From positions 203,530 to 267,529 of the forward strand of contig QANU01002056.1 in the NCBI GenBank assembly GCA_003254905.1: a DNA stretch of 64,000 nucleotides, written 5' to 3'. The notes under the pieces are model-generated. The model saw nothing but the letters and a program-made list of their open reading frames with translations, was not told the origin of the DNA and ran no database searches. Of this stretch, positions 34,030 through 46,184 are shown in pieces. Each line of letters starts with the position of its first letter. The stretch's first letter is position 1. Source of the stretch: Nissolia schottii (taxonomy: Eukaryota; Streptophyta; Magnoliopsida; Fabales; Fabaceae). A program made the position numbers and the translations under genes.

Positions 34030-35228
34030 TTGTTTGGTTATGTAGTCCTTGTTCTCGCTCTCTCCTGCCATTTTTCTCCGATGAATAATTTACTACTGCT
34101 GCTTGCTTATCATAGATTAACATTGTGTTACTGCATTTTCGTATTTATTAACTATAGCCTTCATAACTATATGCCTTCATTGTGGATATTCGAAACAATG
34201 AATCCAGCATTACCAATTCCTCCTTTGATGACTACAATTTTTATCCCCTTCCAAACTATCTCCCAAGTTGGACTCAGTTAGTGTCACTGGCAGTTTTTGG
34301 GGGGGGGGGGGGTTGCTAGATCTTGAAAACCCCGCACATGGGCCATGGCACATGCGCAAGTTAGGCACAACAAAACAAGGCCAGTGGTGCAAATATGGAG
34401 AAGCTTTTAGATCTACATGGGATGTTCGCACCCTATGATAAAATGCCATTTTAAGATAAGATTCATTACTAATTTACACTTTTATTTTATTAGTTGTGAG
34501 CATAATTTACGTAAAGTTTCAAGTGTATTTAAGAATTTCTTGCAAAAATAAAATAGTGAGATCACTCTTGTTGTTGGGCATTTTTCAGCTACGTGCCAGT
34601 TGCAAGTTTCCAAATTATTATTATTTTGTTTTGTGGTTTAGGTTAAGGAATCAAAACAAAAAGGCTTTGGTTGAAAAATTAGAATTTTGATTATTTTATT
34701 TTATTTTATTGATTCATTAATAAGTGTAAGATTTAAAGTGCATAAGTTGAATCTTATCTGATTCAAACATGTTTGGTAAAGGTATATTTGAGCTGATATT
34801 TTAACATGATAATTTGCACAAGGGTGAATGAAATCAAATCATGATTTACAAATGTAAAGCAAACACAGCCTGTGGCAGTGGAGTCCAAGCACACGCACTG
34901 ATGATGTATATGATTCATCCTAGAAAGTTCAATAGCACAGCATAACGCGTGGATAATTGGGTCCATTGCCAGAACGACCAAAGCTGGATATATTTTATGG
35001 TTGGCAGTAGATACGGCGGCTGTAATTCTCCCTTTTGTCAGTAAATTTATTTATTTGCTATGCTGAAGCGCCAAACATCAGTTTATGGTGAAGAACCGAG
35101 TTCCGAGTAAGTGGAAGGAATCAAAAAGAAAATGAGTAACTGATCATTTGATTCGGGACACTCTCTCTTCCCTCTCTGCAAATCCACAAACACAGAAAAC
35201 CTCTGCTCCATTCCTAAACCTAGTTTCG
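34030..35228. other. PPR 3' UTR, spacer and XXT5-like promoter
   Basis: No gene was seen. A run of 14 G lies at 34299-34312. The region nearest 35228 should carry the promoter and leader of the xylosyltransferase; no clear TATA box was fixed. Confidence 0.5.
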
Positions 35229-36554
35229 ATGGGGCAGGAGAACCTGTCAGCTCACAAGAGAACCAGCACCGCCAACGCCCGCCACCGCCCCGCCCTCCCC
35301 CGCGCCCGCCAGATCCAGAAGACCTTCAACAACATCAAGATCACCATCCTCTGCGGCTTCGTCACCATCCTCGTCCTCCGCGGCACCATCGGCGTCAACC
35401 TCTCCTCCTCCGATTCCGACGCCGTCAACCAGAACCTCGTCGAAGAAACCAACCGTATCCTCGCCGAGATCCGATCCGACGCCGACCCCTCCGACCCCGA
35501 CGACGACGCTCCCTTCAGCCTCAACGCCACCTACTCCCTCGGCCCCAAGATCTCCGATTGGGACCAGCAGCGCAAATCGTGGCTCCGCCAAAATCCCGAA
35601 TACCCTAATTTCGTAAGAGGTAAAGCTCGCATCTTGCTCCTCACCGGTTCGCCCCCAAAGCCCTGTGACAACCCAATTGGGGACCATTACTTGCTGAAAT
35701 CGATTAAGAACAAGATTGATTACTGTAGAATCCATGGGATTGAGATTGTATACAATTTGGCACATTTGGATAAGGAGCTTGCTGGGTATTGGGCCAAATT
35801 GCCCATGATTAGGAGGCTGATGCTTTCACACCCTGAGGTTGAGTGGATTTGGTGGATGGACAGTGATGCTTTCTTCACTGACATGGTATTTGAGCTTCCT
35901 TTGTCTAAGTATGATGACTACAATTTGGTTCTTCATGGGTACCCTGATTTGTTGTTTGAGCAGAAGTCTTGGATTGCTGTGAATACTGGGAGTTTTCTGT
36001 TTAGGAATTGCCAGTGGTCTCTTGATTTGCTTGACGATTGGGCTCCGATGGGCCCCAAGGGTCCGGTTCGGGAGGAGGCTGGCAAGGTACTGACCGCGAA
36101 TTTGAAGGGGAGGCCGGCCTTTGAGGCTGACGATCAGTCTGCGCTGATATATCTGCTGCTGTCCAAGAAGGAGAAGTGGATGAATAAGGTCTTCCTTGAG
36201 AATTCTTACTACTTGCACGGTTACTGGGCCGGGTTGGTCGACCGGTATGAGGAGATGGCTGAGAAGTATCACCCTGGGTTAGGGGACGAGAGGTGGCCTT
36301 TCGTGACACATTTTGTGGGGTGCAAGCCTTGTGGGAGCTATGGGGACTACCCTGTTGAGAGGTGCCTTAGTAGCATGGAGAGGGCTTTCAATTTTGCCGA
36401 TAATCAGGTGCTGAAGCTCTACGGGTTCAGGCATCGCGGCCTGTTGAGCCCTAAGATCAAGAGAATCAGGAATGAGACAGTTACTCCTCTGGAGTTTGTA
36501 GACCAGTTTGATATTAGAAGACATTCTGCAGAGAGCACTGAATCGAAAAGCTAG
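35229..36554 (+). CDS. XXT5: Xyloglucan 6-xylosyltransferase, GT34 family, XXT5-like
   Basis: Golgi type II membrane enzyme that transfers xylose from UDP-xylose to the glucan backbone of xyloglucan in cell-wall synthesis. Single exon, 441 residues. The ATG at 35229 gives MGQENLSAHKR, the usual XXT5-type start; the frame is open further upstream only from a TTG. A basic cytosolic tail (1-35) is followed by one membrane segment at about 36-56 (IKITILCGFVTILVLRGTIG) and a stem. The catalytic domain follows: ARILLLTGSPPKPCDNPIGD, the DXD motif D211-S-D213 in WIWWMDSDAFF, HGYPDLLF, then GRPAFEADDQSALIYLL and HFVGCKPCGSYGDYPVERCL. The 5' third is strikingly GC-rich in third positions, unlike the rest of the gene. 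In Arabidopsis XXT5 works in complexes with XXT1 and XXT2. No damage was seen. Confidence 0.95.
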   Translation: MGQENLSAHKRTSTANARHRPALPRARQIQKTFNNIKITILCGFVTILVLRGTIGVNLSSSDSDAVNQNLVEETNRILAEIRSDADPSDPDDDAPFSLNATYSLGPKISDWDQQRKSWLRQNPEYPNFVRGKARILLLTGSPPKPCDNPIGDHYLLKSIKNKIDYCRIHGIEIVYNLAHLDKELAGYWAKLPMIRRLMLSHPEVEWIWWMDSDAFFTDMVFELPLSKYDDYNLVLHGYPDLLFEQKSWIAVNTGSFLFRNCQWSLDLLDDWAPMGPKGPVREEAGKVLTANLKGRPAFEADDQSALIYLLLSKKEKWMNKVFLENSYYLHGYWAGLVDRYEEMAEKYHPGLGDERWPFVTHFVGCKPCGSYGDYPVERCLSSMERAFNFADNQVLKLYGFRHRGLLSPKIKRIRNETVTPLEFVDQFDIRRHSAESTESKS

Positions 36555-37652
36555 TGATGGAAAAAACCTGTTTTGATGATGATATTGTAGGCAGCAATTA
36601 GAAGTGGAGTTTTTATTTGATGACAGTTTCACATTGTTACGTCTGCTTGTTATGTTGTCTTTGGTACCTCTTTTGAGAATGATATAGGATAGAATTCTTT
36701 CATAAGTTATCTTCTTTCTTTCTGATATGTTTGAGCAATCAGCAAACAAATTTTATTTACTGATCCTTATGTATACTCAGCTTCATTTGTATTTTTCTCT
36801 TTTGGGGACATGAATTCATGAACTCAATATAAATGCATTTCCTCTTGAATTTGTTGTAATTTGCATCATCAAGCGATCACCAGCAGTTCCTGTTTGTGTT
36901 ATACTATGTGACCTCAAAAAGAGTAACTCCTTGGAGGGGTTGGAGGGGAGAATAGGAGTAAACTTTTAAATTCATCCTCAACGTTGTCATACATCAAATT
37001 TATCTACATTAGTGGGGCGAATTTAATGAACAGGGTGCCAACCATGAAAACGCATTTGATATACAAATACTAACTTAGGGATGATTTTGCTATTTTTCAA
37101 AGCTCAAAGATGAATTTGACCAATACAGTTAATGTTTGAGAATGGATTTAAATGTTTACTTTAGATAATAACGATTAGATAATAATGAATTTGTTGGCAA
37201 ATGTGTTTGTCAAATGCCATAGCGCTTACATTCCCAATGGCATTTATGGGCACTCTACAAATTTTGCATGCAACAAAAAATAAAAAATAAAAAGAAATTC
37301 TTGAACTTTACTGAAAATTTGTTTCCATTCAATAGTTTTCCCCTTCACGAGTAATTCAGAGGCATCCATTTTTGTGTGTAGCATAAGAAAATGAATATTA
37401 TGGACAATTTGACTATTGTCATCTATATGTGCATAGAAACTATTAAGAAGCTTGAAAGTACTCTTGCTGCCCTCATAGTCATTGTTAACTCTAATTCAGT
37501 TTAGAGAAATTTAAGGAGTTTCCTAACATCTCATCCCTTATTATGGTTCCATTTGTAGAATCCCTTTTATCACCATTTCTCTTCTGATTGCACAGTCGGA
37601 AAATGAGAGATTCAATTATGTACAAGAGGTGCTAAGTTCATCATACTGATAA
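36555..37652. other. XXT5-like 3' UTR and spacer
   Basis: 3' UTR for the first few hundred bases, then non-coding DNA. No repeat was recognised before the duplication at 37653. Confidence 0.5.
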
Positions 37653-37661
37653 ATAATTGTA

Positions 37662-38779
37662 GGGTTAATTATGTTTTTAGTCCCTGTAAAATTAGAAAGT
37701 TTGATTTTAGTCCTTGCATAAAAGTTTTAGTCCCTGAAAAATTGCAAAATTAGGTTTTAGTCCCTNNNNNNNNNNNNNNNNNNNNNNNNNNNNNNNNNNN
37801 NNNNNNNNNNNNNNNNNNNNNNNNNNNNNNNNNNNNNNNNNNNNNNNNNNNNNNNNNNNNNNNNNNNNNNNNNNNNNNNNNNNNNNNNNNNNNNNNNNNN
37901 NNNNNNNNNNNNNNNNNNNNNNNNNNNNNNNNNNNNNNNNNNNNNNNNNNNNNNNNNNNNNNNNNNNNNNNNNNNNNNNNNNNNNNNNNNNNNNNNNNNN
38001 NNNNNNNNNNNNNNNNNNNNNNNNNNNNNNNNNNNNNNNNNNNNNNNNNNNNNNNNNNNNNNNNNNNNNNNNNNNNNNNNNNNNNNNNNNNNNNNNNNNN
38101 NNNNNNNNNNNNNNNNNNNNNNNNNNNNNNNNNNNNNNNNNNNNNNNNNNNNNNNNNNNNNNNNNNNNNNNNNNNNNNNNNNNNNNNNNNNNNNNNNNNN
38201 NNNNNNNNNNNNNNNNNNNNNNNNNNNNNNNNNNNNNNNNNNNNNNNNNNNNNNNNNNNNNNNNNNNNNNNNNNNNNNNNNNNNNNNNNNNNNNNNNNNN
38301 NNNNNNNNNNNNNNNNNNNNNNNNNNNNNNNNNNNNNNNNNNNNNNNNNNNNNNNNNNNNNNNNNNNNNNNNNNNNNNNNNNNNNNNNNNNNNNNNNNNN
38401 NNNNNNNNNNNNNNNNNNNNNNNNNNNNNNNNNNNNNNNNNNNNNNNNNNNNNNNNNNNNNNNNNNNNNNNNNNNNNNNNNNNNNNNNNNNNNNNNNNNN
38501 NNNNNNNNNNNNNNNNNNNNNNNNNNNNNNNNNNNNNNNNNNNGGTGGGGGTTTTCTTTTTTTTTTTTTTTTTAATTTTTAAATTAATTTCGAGTCGAGT
38601 CGAGTGGATATGGGCCAAAATTTAAAATTTCGGGTCGTGCCACCACGTCATCTCAGTCAACCCTCACCCCACTCCAGGGACTAAAACCTAATTTTATAAT
38701 TTTTTAGGAACTAAAACTTTTATGCAGAGACTAAAATCAAACTTTCTAATTTTACAGGGACTAAAAACATAATTAACCC
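37662..38779. mobile_element. Mutator-like element with long inverted ends, interrupted by an assembly gap
   Basis: An exact 9-bp duplication ATAATTGTA lies at 37653-37661 and 38780-38788. The terminal repeats are at least 104 bp (37662-37765 and 38676-38779), start GGGTTAATTATG and differ at 6 positions, about 94% identity. They contain repeated TTTTAGTCCCT words. Nine-base duplications and long inverted ends are the mark of Mutator-like elements. A run of 778 N replaces most of the interior; what remains on the right is a T-rich and GTCGAGTCGAGT-bearing stretch. Coding capacity is unknown. Confidence 0.85.
37766..38543. other. Assembly gap (N)
   Basis: 778 unknown bases within the Mutator-like element. 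Any open frame crossing it is meaningless. Confidence 0.99.
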
Positions 38780-38788
38780 ATAATTGTA

Positions 38789-40393
38789 CGTCCATGATTC
38801 TAAGATTCTGCTCTAACTTTCGTGGCCATGTCACTTTTCCTCCGTCATGGATTTAGTATCTGTAGGGTACTGATTTTCCCCGTTCAATATTGACTTCCAG
38901 CAGTTGTTTTTATTTTTCATAAAGGAAAAGGATTTATGGAGACTAAAGATGCATGCGGCTTACCAAACTAAATCATTTGAAAGTGAGTTTTATCACTGAT
39001 TTGAACAGAAACCTCAAAGTGTTGATCGTAAGGTTGTGTGTGTTGGAATATGCTCCCTCTCTTTTTCTCCTCTTCCTCCCTTTTGTATCCGTCTTTCCTG
39101 CTCTCCCCAGGTTTCCTCAGAAAGAGACCTATGACGCGTCCTTCTCTGAGGTCTTGAGCCGCCTTCCTTGTCTTCCTTCCCTTTTCTCACTATTTCCTTT
39201 TGCTACTTTTCTACCTTTCCATGCTGCCGCTGCTCTAGGCTAGGCTGCTCACCAAAGAGGAAAAGATCCTATTTTCCAACCTGACTTGGGGCAACGGCTC
39301 TTCTTCTTTTCTTTGAGGTCACACAACTGTCAAGAGGTGGCCCAATCTCACGTGATCCAGTAGGCCCTTGGCAGAGGCCCACTTACCCCCAAGGGATAGG
39401 TTCCACCCCTCAAAGCCAGAGAAGACTCCCTTGCTAACCTATTTTATGTCTCTGTCCCCCATTTACTCCTTGCTTGTTTGCACACTTGGTATCAAATCAA
39501 TCGCTAACTAAAGTTTAAATGTCACTTTATTATTGAGTTGAAAATAATTTATACTAGTGTTTTATGATCATGCAAAAATTTCTCCCTCGCCTCTAGAAAC
39601 TCTCAACTTCTATATTCAGTTTCTGAACTCTTTTTTAATTGAAATTTAGTTAAATACCAAGTCAGCAGAAATACACTCGCATATCTGGTGGGATAAGACC
39701 AATATGACCATCATTAGCTGGACCTGAGTGTCAATCTGCATCAGACTAGCTAACATTTCTTTTTTGGGTTACAAATCACAGAAACATGAAGCTATTGAGA
39801 ATAGAATTTGCCTACAGGCTTGTTAAAGCTAAAATTTTATGCTTTGGGACTTTCCAAATGTTAGCTGAGCAAAGCATGCTCGAGTTAATTACGCTAACAT
39901 CAAGGGCTTGAATAAATGCAATATGTGCTGCTAAGCACGAAGAACCTAGTTAACTGACCATGGGTACTGTTAGCGAGTGCTCTGCAACCTTTCCTGCATA
40001 TATTCTGTGGTTCCTTAATGAACTAGTAATTCACCAACCACGCAAACCTGAGGACCATTATGCAGGACAGATATAACCCGAAATCTGGCAGTTCATTAGA
40101 CAGCCATTTCCTTTTATTAGGTTTAAGATGCCACACCTGGGTACATGTTCAATCACTCTGCTATCGTAGGAATATTTGCTTTAAATCAGAATCAGTTCTT
40201 TCGCCAATTTACAACCTGACTAACAATCTGCATAAAGACAAGCAAAATCTACAAGTAGGTAGTGGTATTTCAAAATGGAAAAGAATTAAAAAAAAAAAGA
40301 TAAAAAATGAAAAAAGATAGCATCAGTCTATGCTAAAGTTCTTATACAATAATGAGACTTACAATAGCTACCATATTCACAATCCTTAATCAA
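38789..40393. other. Spacer
   Basis: No supported gene. The frame 38953-39243 has no recognisable content. A stretch around 39240-39440 is less AT-rich and contains a CACGTG word at 39350-39355, of unknown meaning. The part nearest 40393 is likely the 3' UTR of the minus-strand gene. Confidence 0.5.
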
Positions 40394-41726
40394 TCATTTG
40401 GCCACTTTTGCAGCCAAAGCTTTGTGATGAGCTATAAGTATTTCATTCATTTGCGCAATCTGGTGCAAGAGTTGGGCAATTCTCTGTAAATAAAAGAACT
40501 AGAAGTTAGTTTATGAACACCATTACATATCAGCTTGAAAATTAGAGATGTGTAATATTATAGAACCTCAGGGGAAGTTGGTATAATTATACTTTTATAA
40601 TTCCAAGACTATACAAGTCAACAACAGGTAAGTCTTGCCTTACGTGGTGAGGTGGGGTCGGCCACATACCATTCAGTTCTTCAAACCATTAACATCTAAA
40701 TCATATTTTTATAATTTTACCTAGGTCTTTCTCTATATCTAGCTACTCTCCTAACTAGGGCTTCTATTGGCCTACTCTACACATGCACAAATCTTTTCTA
40801 CAATAGGCGATGCCCCAAGTTTCTCTCTAAAGCATTCATTCTAGATTCTATCTTGTCTAGCATGCCCACTCATTCAACATAACATCCTCATTTCTGCAAC
40901 ACTAAGTTTATTTTCTTGTTAACATTTTACAAGCCCAACATTCAATACAACTTTGTTAGAAATTTACATTTCTCAGGAAGTAAACAGCTGTTAAGTTTCT
41001 CAGTCGAAATTGAGAGTTAACTAAATCAAAAACATAAACATGGTATATATGTCAATAATCATTGGCACATGCTAAAACCAAGTTCTCCCAATGCAATTTC
41101 TTCACCAACTAATCGAAATTCAAAATTATTCGGAAACAGCCAAAAACAGCAATCAAACAAAGTTCCAGTGGAGCATTGCAACAAACACACGAAATGCAAG
41201 AAGAAGAACGAACCGCATCTTTCTCCTTAATCATGTCCAACAAGCAAGTCTCGTTCCGCGTGAGGAGGCTACTCCTCCTCCTCCTCATGAAGATCCAGCA
41301 AGACATCGCCACCGCTGCCGCGGGCACCCAAAATGACCAAAACGCCCCTCTGCGGGGAGAACCACCGTTTCGGAAGGAGGAAGCGACGGAGAGAAGCTTG
41401 GAACGCAAGATGCCGAGGCCGATGGTCATCCAGGAGACGAAGTCGCCGCGTTTCCGGACCTGGGAATCGAACGGGGCGGAGTAAGTGGGGGCCTCCAACG
41501 CGTCGAAATCGGAGTACGAGGAGGAAGAGGAAGGTGGCGGGGGATGCGGCGATTGAGGGATTGGGGGTTGCTGGGAATGAGGGAAGATTTGGAGGTTTTC
41601 GTGGTGGGTGGGAGGGAAGACGGAGCAGTCGGTGGTGTTGTCGTGGGGGTGGTGACGGATAACGACCATTGACCAATCGATTGGATTGGTATCGGAAGGA
41701 AGATGAAGATGAAGATCTTCAACCAT
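40394..41726 (-). CDS. Unrecognised single-pass membrane protein, two exons
   Basis: Exon 1 is 41214-41726 and exon 2 is 40394-40483, with a GT-AG intron; 200 residues. I do not recognise the family. The first 90 residues are polar and rich in His, Pro and Ser (HPPPPSSSSSYSDFDALEAP). One hydrophobic segment lies at about 128-147 (AFWSFWVPAAAVAMSCWIFM), followed by a basic RRRR cluster. The last 35 residues look like an amphipathic helix (DMIKEKDA, then RIAQLLHQIAQMNEILIAHH). The splice join is inferred from an in-frame match of a good donor after KEKDA and an acceptor before RIAQ; the helix continues smoothly across it. By the positive-inside rule the C-terminal helix would face the cytosol. 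The exon 1 frame runs on to 41109 if unspliced. That the gene is real rests on codon use and the coherent exon pair. Confidence 0.65.
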
Positions 41727-43256
41727 TGTTCTTATTTCATTCCATTTAATTAATTAAATTAATTCTAAGGCGGAAAACCCAAAATTCTGCTTTCTCTTGT
41801 TTCTTACCTGAAAGTGAGACTCAGAGGGAGAGAGGAATTATTATTAGGCTATGGTGGGAAGTTCTATACAAATACACCATTCCTTGGTAAAATCGGACAC
41901 AACCTTATTAAAATAAAAGAGTTAATTTTTTTTGTTGTTTAAAACACAACTAATTTAAATAAACAGAGATAATCTTTTATTATACTTAGACACAATTTTT
42001 TGTGAACTCAGACTTAACCTTATTAAACATCATGACCTAACTGTTTTATATATATAGAAACCTTACAAAGATGGACACAACCATATTATATACACATATC
42101 TATCTTTTATGTTACATAGACACAACCATTACATACATCTCAAAAGCATGATCGAAGCAAAGAGAAAAAAAAAAAAGTAGAACATTGAAAGGTTGTGATG
42201 TAGCAAAACAAAAGACGATCAGAGGAATTTTCATTGATGAACTTGTAGAACAAACAAAAAAGGCAAACTAGTGATGAAGAAGAATAAAGAGGAAGATGAG
42301 AGCGTGAGACACGCTCATGATGGGTGAAAGTATGAAACATTTTTCCATTTCTTTTAGGTTACACAGTAGTGGACATTATTTATATCGGTGTGCAACTACC
42401 AGGTGTGCAAAAATCGAGACTCTTTCTTCTTTGTTCTTTTTTCTCATATGATAAAATTCCCTAATTTTTTTTAATCTTTTTTTTCTTCTTTAAATTCAAT
42501 TCGTTCTCAATGTTTTGAATCACATAATTACTAAATTTTGTTTGAGTTATAGCTTGTATTCATTGCAATTAATCATTTTTTATTTCTTGCATCGATTGAA
42601 TCACTAGCATTTAGATTGTATTATCAAGAATTCGACTAATACAATTCAACTCGATTGAAGAGACCAAGGCTCGTTATCACCTTAACTAACTACACATTGA
42701 TCAATCAACCATTTTTGTATGCACTATTATGTGTTATTAAGCATATTTAAAGTATGCTTTGTTAATGTAAAATGATTTTTTTTCAATGATAATTATTGGT
42801 TGAGATGAAATACAGACCCTATCATTTTTGTTTTTGTTTTCATTAGACCAACCTATTTATTTCCTCAAAGTTCTTCTTGTGTTTTTGTTTTCAAATTAGA
42901 TTAACTATTATAGAGCCATGTAGTATAACTTAATTGCAACAACTAGGGGGTAAAAAATGAAATCAGGTATATTAAGTACTGACAAATCTCTTGAAAATAA
43001 CAATAAATGTGAAAGTCATTAGTTGTTAAGCAATTTGCAATATCCATGATCTAATATGTTACAATCAAACATTTTTTAAGTAACATTGATGGGTCGAGCA
43101 CACAAATCTCTTTCGTTTATTATTCTATATTCCAAAATTCTGTTCTACTCTCTATTGTTTCTCCAATGGCAACACCGTTATTGTTCCTCCCCATTAATCC
43201 TCACCTAGATTCTCACAATAGTCCTCATGTCCACCACCACCACCGTATCAAAGTAA
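41727..43256. other. AT-rich spacer
   Basis: No gene or element was recognised. The right end is the former promoter region of the receptor-kinase pseudogene. Confidence 0.55.
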
Positions 43257-45591
43257 TGTCACCATTTCTCTTTACTTCCTTTTCTTTTTCTTTGCCTCCT
43301 TTCTTCTTCTTACGCAGACTCTTCTTCCTCTCCTAGAGTCAATTATCTCATTGATTATGGCTCCTTCAAATCTGATCACACAACATCTTCCTTCCTATCC
43401 ATAACAAAAGACTTGCAAGTCTCAGTTGATTCCCTCAACACAAACATTTCTTCTCCTTCTTCTTATGTGCCTCCTTCATCATTGCCTTTGTACCAAACTG
43501 CCAGAGTCTTCATAGAGGAATCCACATGCACTTTCTACATCTCCAAAGCCAGTAGACTCTGGATTCGCCTCTACTTCTACAATCTAACCACACCAACCAC
43601 TTGGTTCTTTGCCGACAACAACCACACTTTAATCTTCAATGAATACCTTGTCAATGTTTCAGACTCTAGATTCTCCCTCAAGTTCAAGCCTAAAGAAAAC
43701 CCCATAGCATTCATCAATGCCATTGAGGTTGTATCGGCCCCTGACACCCTCATCTCAGATTCACCAGCCTCGCCCACCGGCAAATTCAAAGGATTGTCAG
43801 AACATACTATCCGAATCAACGTGGGCGGCTAACCGATCGGTTTTATGACATGTTCCTGAATGGCTCCCAACGTTTTTCTGTCTCCAACAAAACCATCAAA
43901 TACCGAAAAGATAAGTCAACCACGCCTTTCTTTGCTCCTAGCTTGGTTTATGCAACCGTTGCAGTCACTACCAATTTCAATATAACTTGGATGGTGACCG
44001 CGGAGAAGGGCTACTCCTAGTTGATAAGGATGCACTTTTGTGACATTGTGAGCAAGAGCCTCAACCAACTATACTTCAACGTGTACATCAATGGGGGTGA
44101 TGGTTGTGCCTTCCTTGGACCTTTCATCTCAAACCAAGGCTCTAGCCACCGCTTTCCACCAAGATTTTTTGCTTAATGCTTATACTATCACAAACGGTTC
44201 CATATTGATTCAAGTAGGTCCAGCTGATCTCCAAAACGATGATGAAGATGAGAAATAGTGCAGGTAGCTTGGATGGTTTCTTCTCCATTGATGGCAAGTA
44301 CAAAGGGGAAAGTTCAAGAAAAAACAACAATGCAATGAGAATTGTTGCTTGTGTTGCATTAGGATTCGATATGGTAGCAATGTTGTTGCTCATAGTCATT
44401 TTTTTCGGTGGAAAAAGAGGCCTCAGGGCTAGGAGAAACAGAGGAGCTTATCCTTATGGCTCCTCCCCATCAATTCCAGACTATTTTTGCAAAAATGTAG
44501 CTCTCAAAGCTCTGCCACCTTTAGCTCCCACCACTCCTTAAGACAAGGGTCTAAAAGGTTCTTCCATTTCAACGAATTGCAGCAAGCCACACAGAATTTC
44601 GACTAAGGTAGACTAATCGGTGTTAGAGGATTTGGGAAAGTTTACTTCGGAACTCTGGAAGATGGGACTAATGTGGCCATAAAGCGAGGCGGCATCAAGA
44701 CAGGGAATCAAGGAGTTCAGGATAGAGCTAGGCATGCTTTTGATGCTGCGCCATCAGCATCTAGTCTCGTTGATCAGTTTCTGCAATGAGAAATCGGAGA
44801 TGATACTTGTGTATGAGTACATGGCTAACGGACCCTTTCGTTCCCACCTCTATGGCACCTCTAACTTCCCTCCCCTGTCTTAGAACTAGAGGCTCAAGAT
44901 ATGCATCGGCACGACTCGTGGCCTTCACTATCTCCATACGAGGGTCGAGTAGGGCATCACGCACCAAGATATCAAGACCAAAAACATACTCTTGGATAAG
45001 AACTATGCCACCAAGGTTGCGGACTTTGGATTGTCAAAGGTGGTACCAGAGAAGGCACAGGTTAGCACAGCTGTGAAGGGTAGGTTCGGGTACATTGACC
45101 CTAAGTACTTTAGGAGCCAGCAGCTAATGCAGAAATCGGATGTGTACTCATTTGGTGTGGTACTAGTCAAGGTCTTATGTGCAAGGTCGGTTATTTGTCC
45201 AACACTTCCAATGGAGCAAGTTAGCTTGGTTGATTAGGCAATGAAGCAAAATGAGAGAGGCATGATTCATGAGGTCATTGATCCTTGTGTTGTTGGCACC
45301 ATCAACCCTTAATCCCTTAAGGAGTTTGTGGGAGTTTCTAACAAGTGTTTGAAGAATCATGGTGTTGATAAGCCTAGCATGGGGGATGTGTTGTGGTACT
45401 TGGAATGTGCATTGCAAATGCAGCAAACAACCTCACATATTGTTGATGCACCAGAAGATAATAATGAAAGTGCAGACTTAACTTCTCTTCAGCAACCAAA
45501 TATGATTAATGATGTGGAAGATGATTTAGATGCTCATGATGCATGTGATTTTGCTGATGTCACAGATGCTGGTGTTGCTTTGTTTTCTTAG
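43257..45591 (+). pseudogene. CrRLK1L-type (THESEUS/FERONIA-like) receptor kinase pseudogene
   Basis: Remains of a malectin-domain receptor kinase, a plasma-membrane family that senses cell-wall state and peptides. Parts appear in the right order. A signal-peptide-like start at 43257 is followed, in another frame, by the first malectin-like half (43413-43832, with ARVFIEESTCTFYISKASRL). The second half is near 43840-44200 (DMFLNGSQRFSV), then a membrane stretch near 44340-44410. The kinase lies at about 44620-45330: [59 protein letters not shown] and [15 protein letters not shown]. The catalytic loop reads HQD in place of HRD. Several frameshifts and in-frame stops (for example TAG at 44018-44020 and 45235-45237) rule out one full protein. 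The 45328-45591 frame keeps the C-terminal tail. Family members are usually intronless, as here. The closest subgroup is uncertain. Confidence 0.85.
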
Positions 45592-46184
45592 GTTACCAAC
45601 CTTGAAGGAAGGTGATTGAAGTTGGATATAGGATTTGCAAAGGTACTAGGACTTGGATTTATTGTACCAGTCCTCCTTGCTACAAATATTTAGCTCAAAA
45701 GTTTATAGAAGTGACATGGAGTACTATTTAGAGTGTAGACAACAAGTACCTATAAGCACTCTAACACCCCGAGTAAGTCTCTATGTGATAATGGATCAGA
45801 TAAAAAATTGGGTTCTGAGTAGTACTTGGTGAGTTGGTCCCTTTATACCCATGAGTGTATCCTCCGAGGTTGGTGCTAGGGATATTTTCGTGATCCTGAA
45901 TTCTTCTCTCGATACCGAGGATTTCTCCGTGGTCCTGAATTTTCCTCTCGGCAACGAAGACTCCTCCTCCTAGGGTCTAGAATCCTCTCCTTTAGATCCA
46001 GGGTTGAGGTTTGTGGGGATGAACTGGGGCATTGGTCCAAGTTTCGTGGAGTCCATGATAAGGCCCAATGCGAATCGTGGGTCTAGTCCGTAACAATACC
46101 ATTTTCCAATTAAGGGGTGTCAACATGACCCATGTTATCTGTCCAATTTCAGAACTCCTCCATGATGGCTACACAAACATGACC
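45592..46184. other. Pseudogene 3' flank and possible LTR-derived sequence
   Basis: From about 45762 to 46093 the sequence runs from TAACACCCCGAG to GTCCGTAACA and shares words such as GATGAACTGGG with the LTR-like stretch at 47917-48440. It may be a worn LTR of a related element. No ends were fixed. Confidence 0.35.

Noticed and set aside
35148-35228. 27-residue N-terminal extension of the XXT5-like protein
   Set aside because: It begins at TTG. The ATG at 35229 yields the usual family N-terminus, so the extension is leader sequence.
35247-36309. Long minus-strand frames (up to 172 codons) opposite the XXT5-like gene
   Set aside because: Shadows of a GC-rich coding region on the opposite strand.
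37707-38618. 303-codon frame across the first gap
   Set aside because: Almost all of it is N, so it is not evidence of a gene.
39350-39355. CACGTG (G-box) word
   Set aside because: One six-base word with no nearby transcript start; expected by chance in 64 kb.
41269-41722. Several frames overlapping exon 1 of the unrecognised membrane protein
   Set aside because: Only one register shows a membrane span, coherent composition and a splice partner; the others are shadows.
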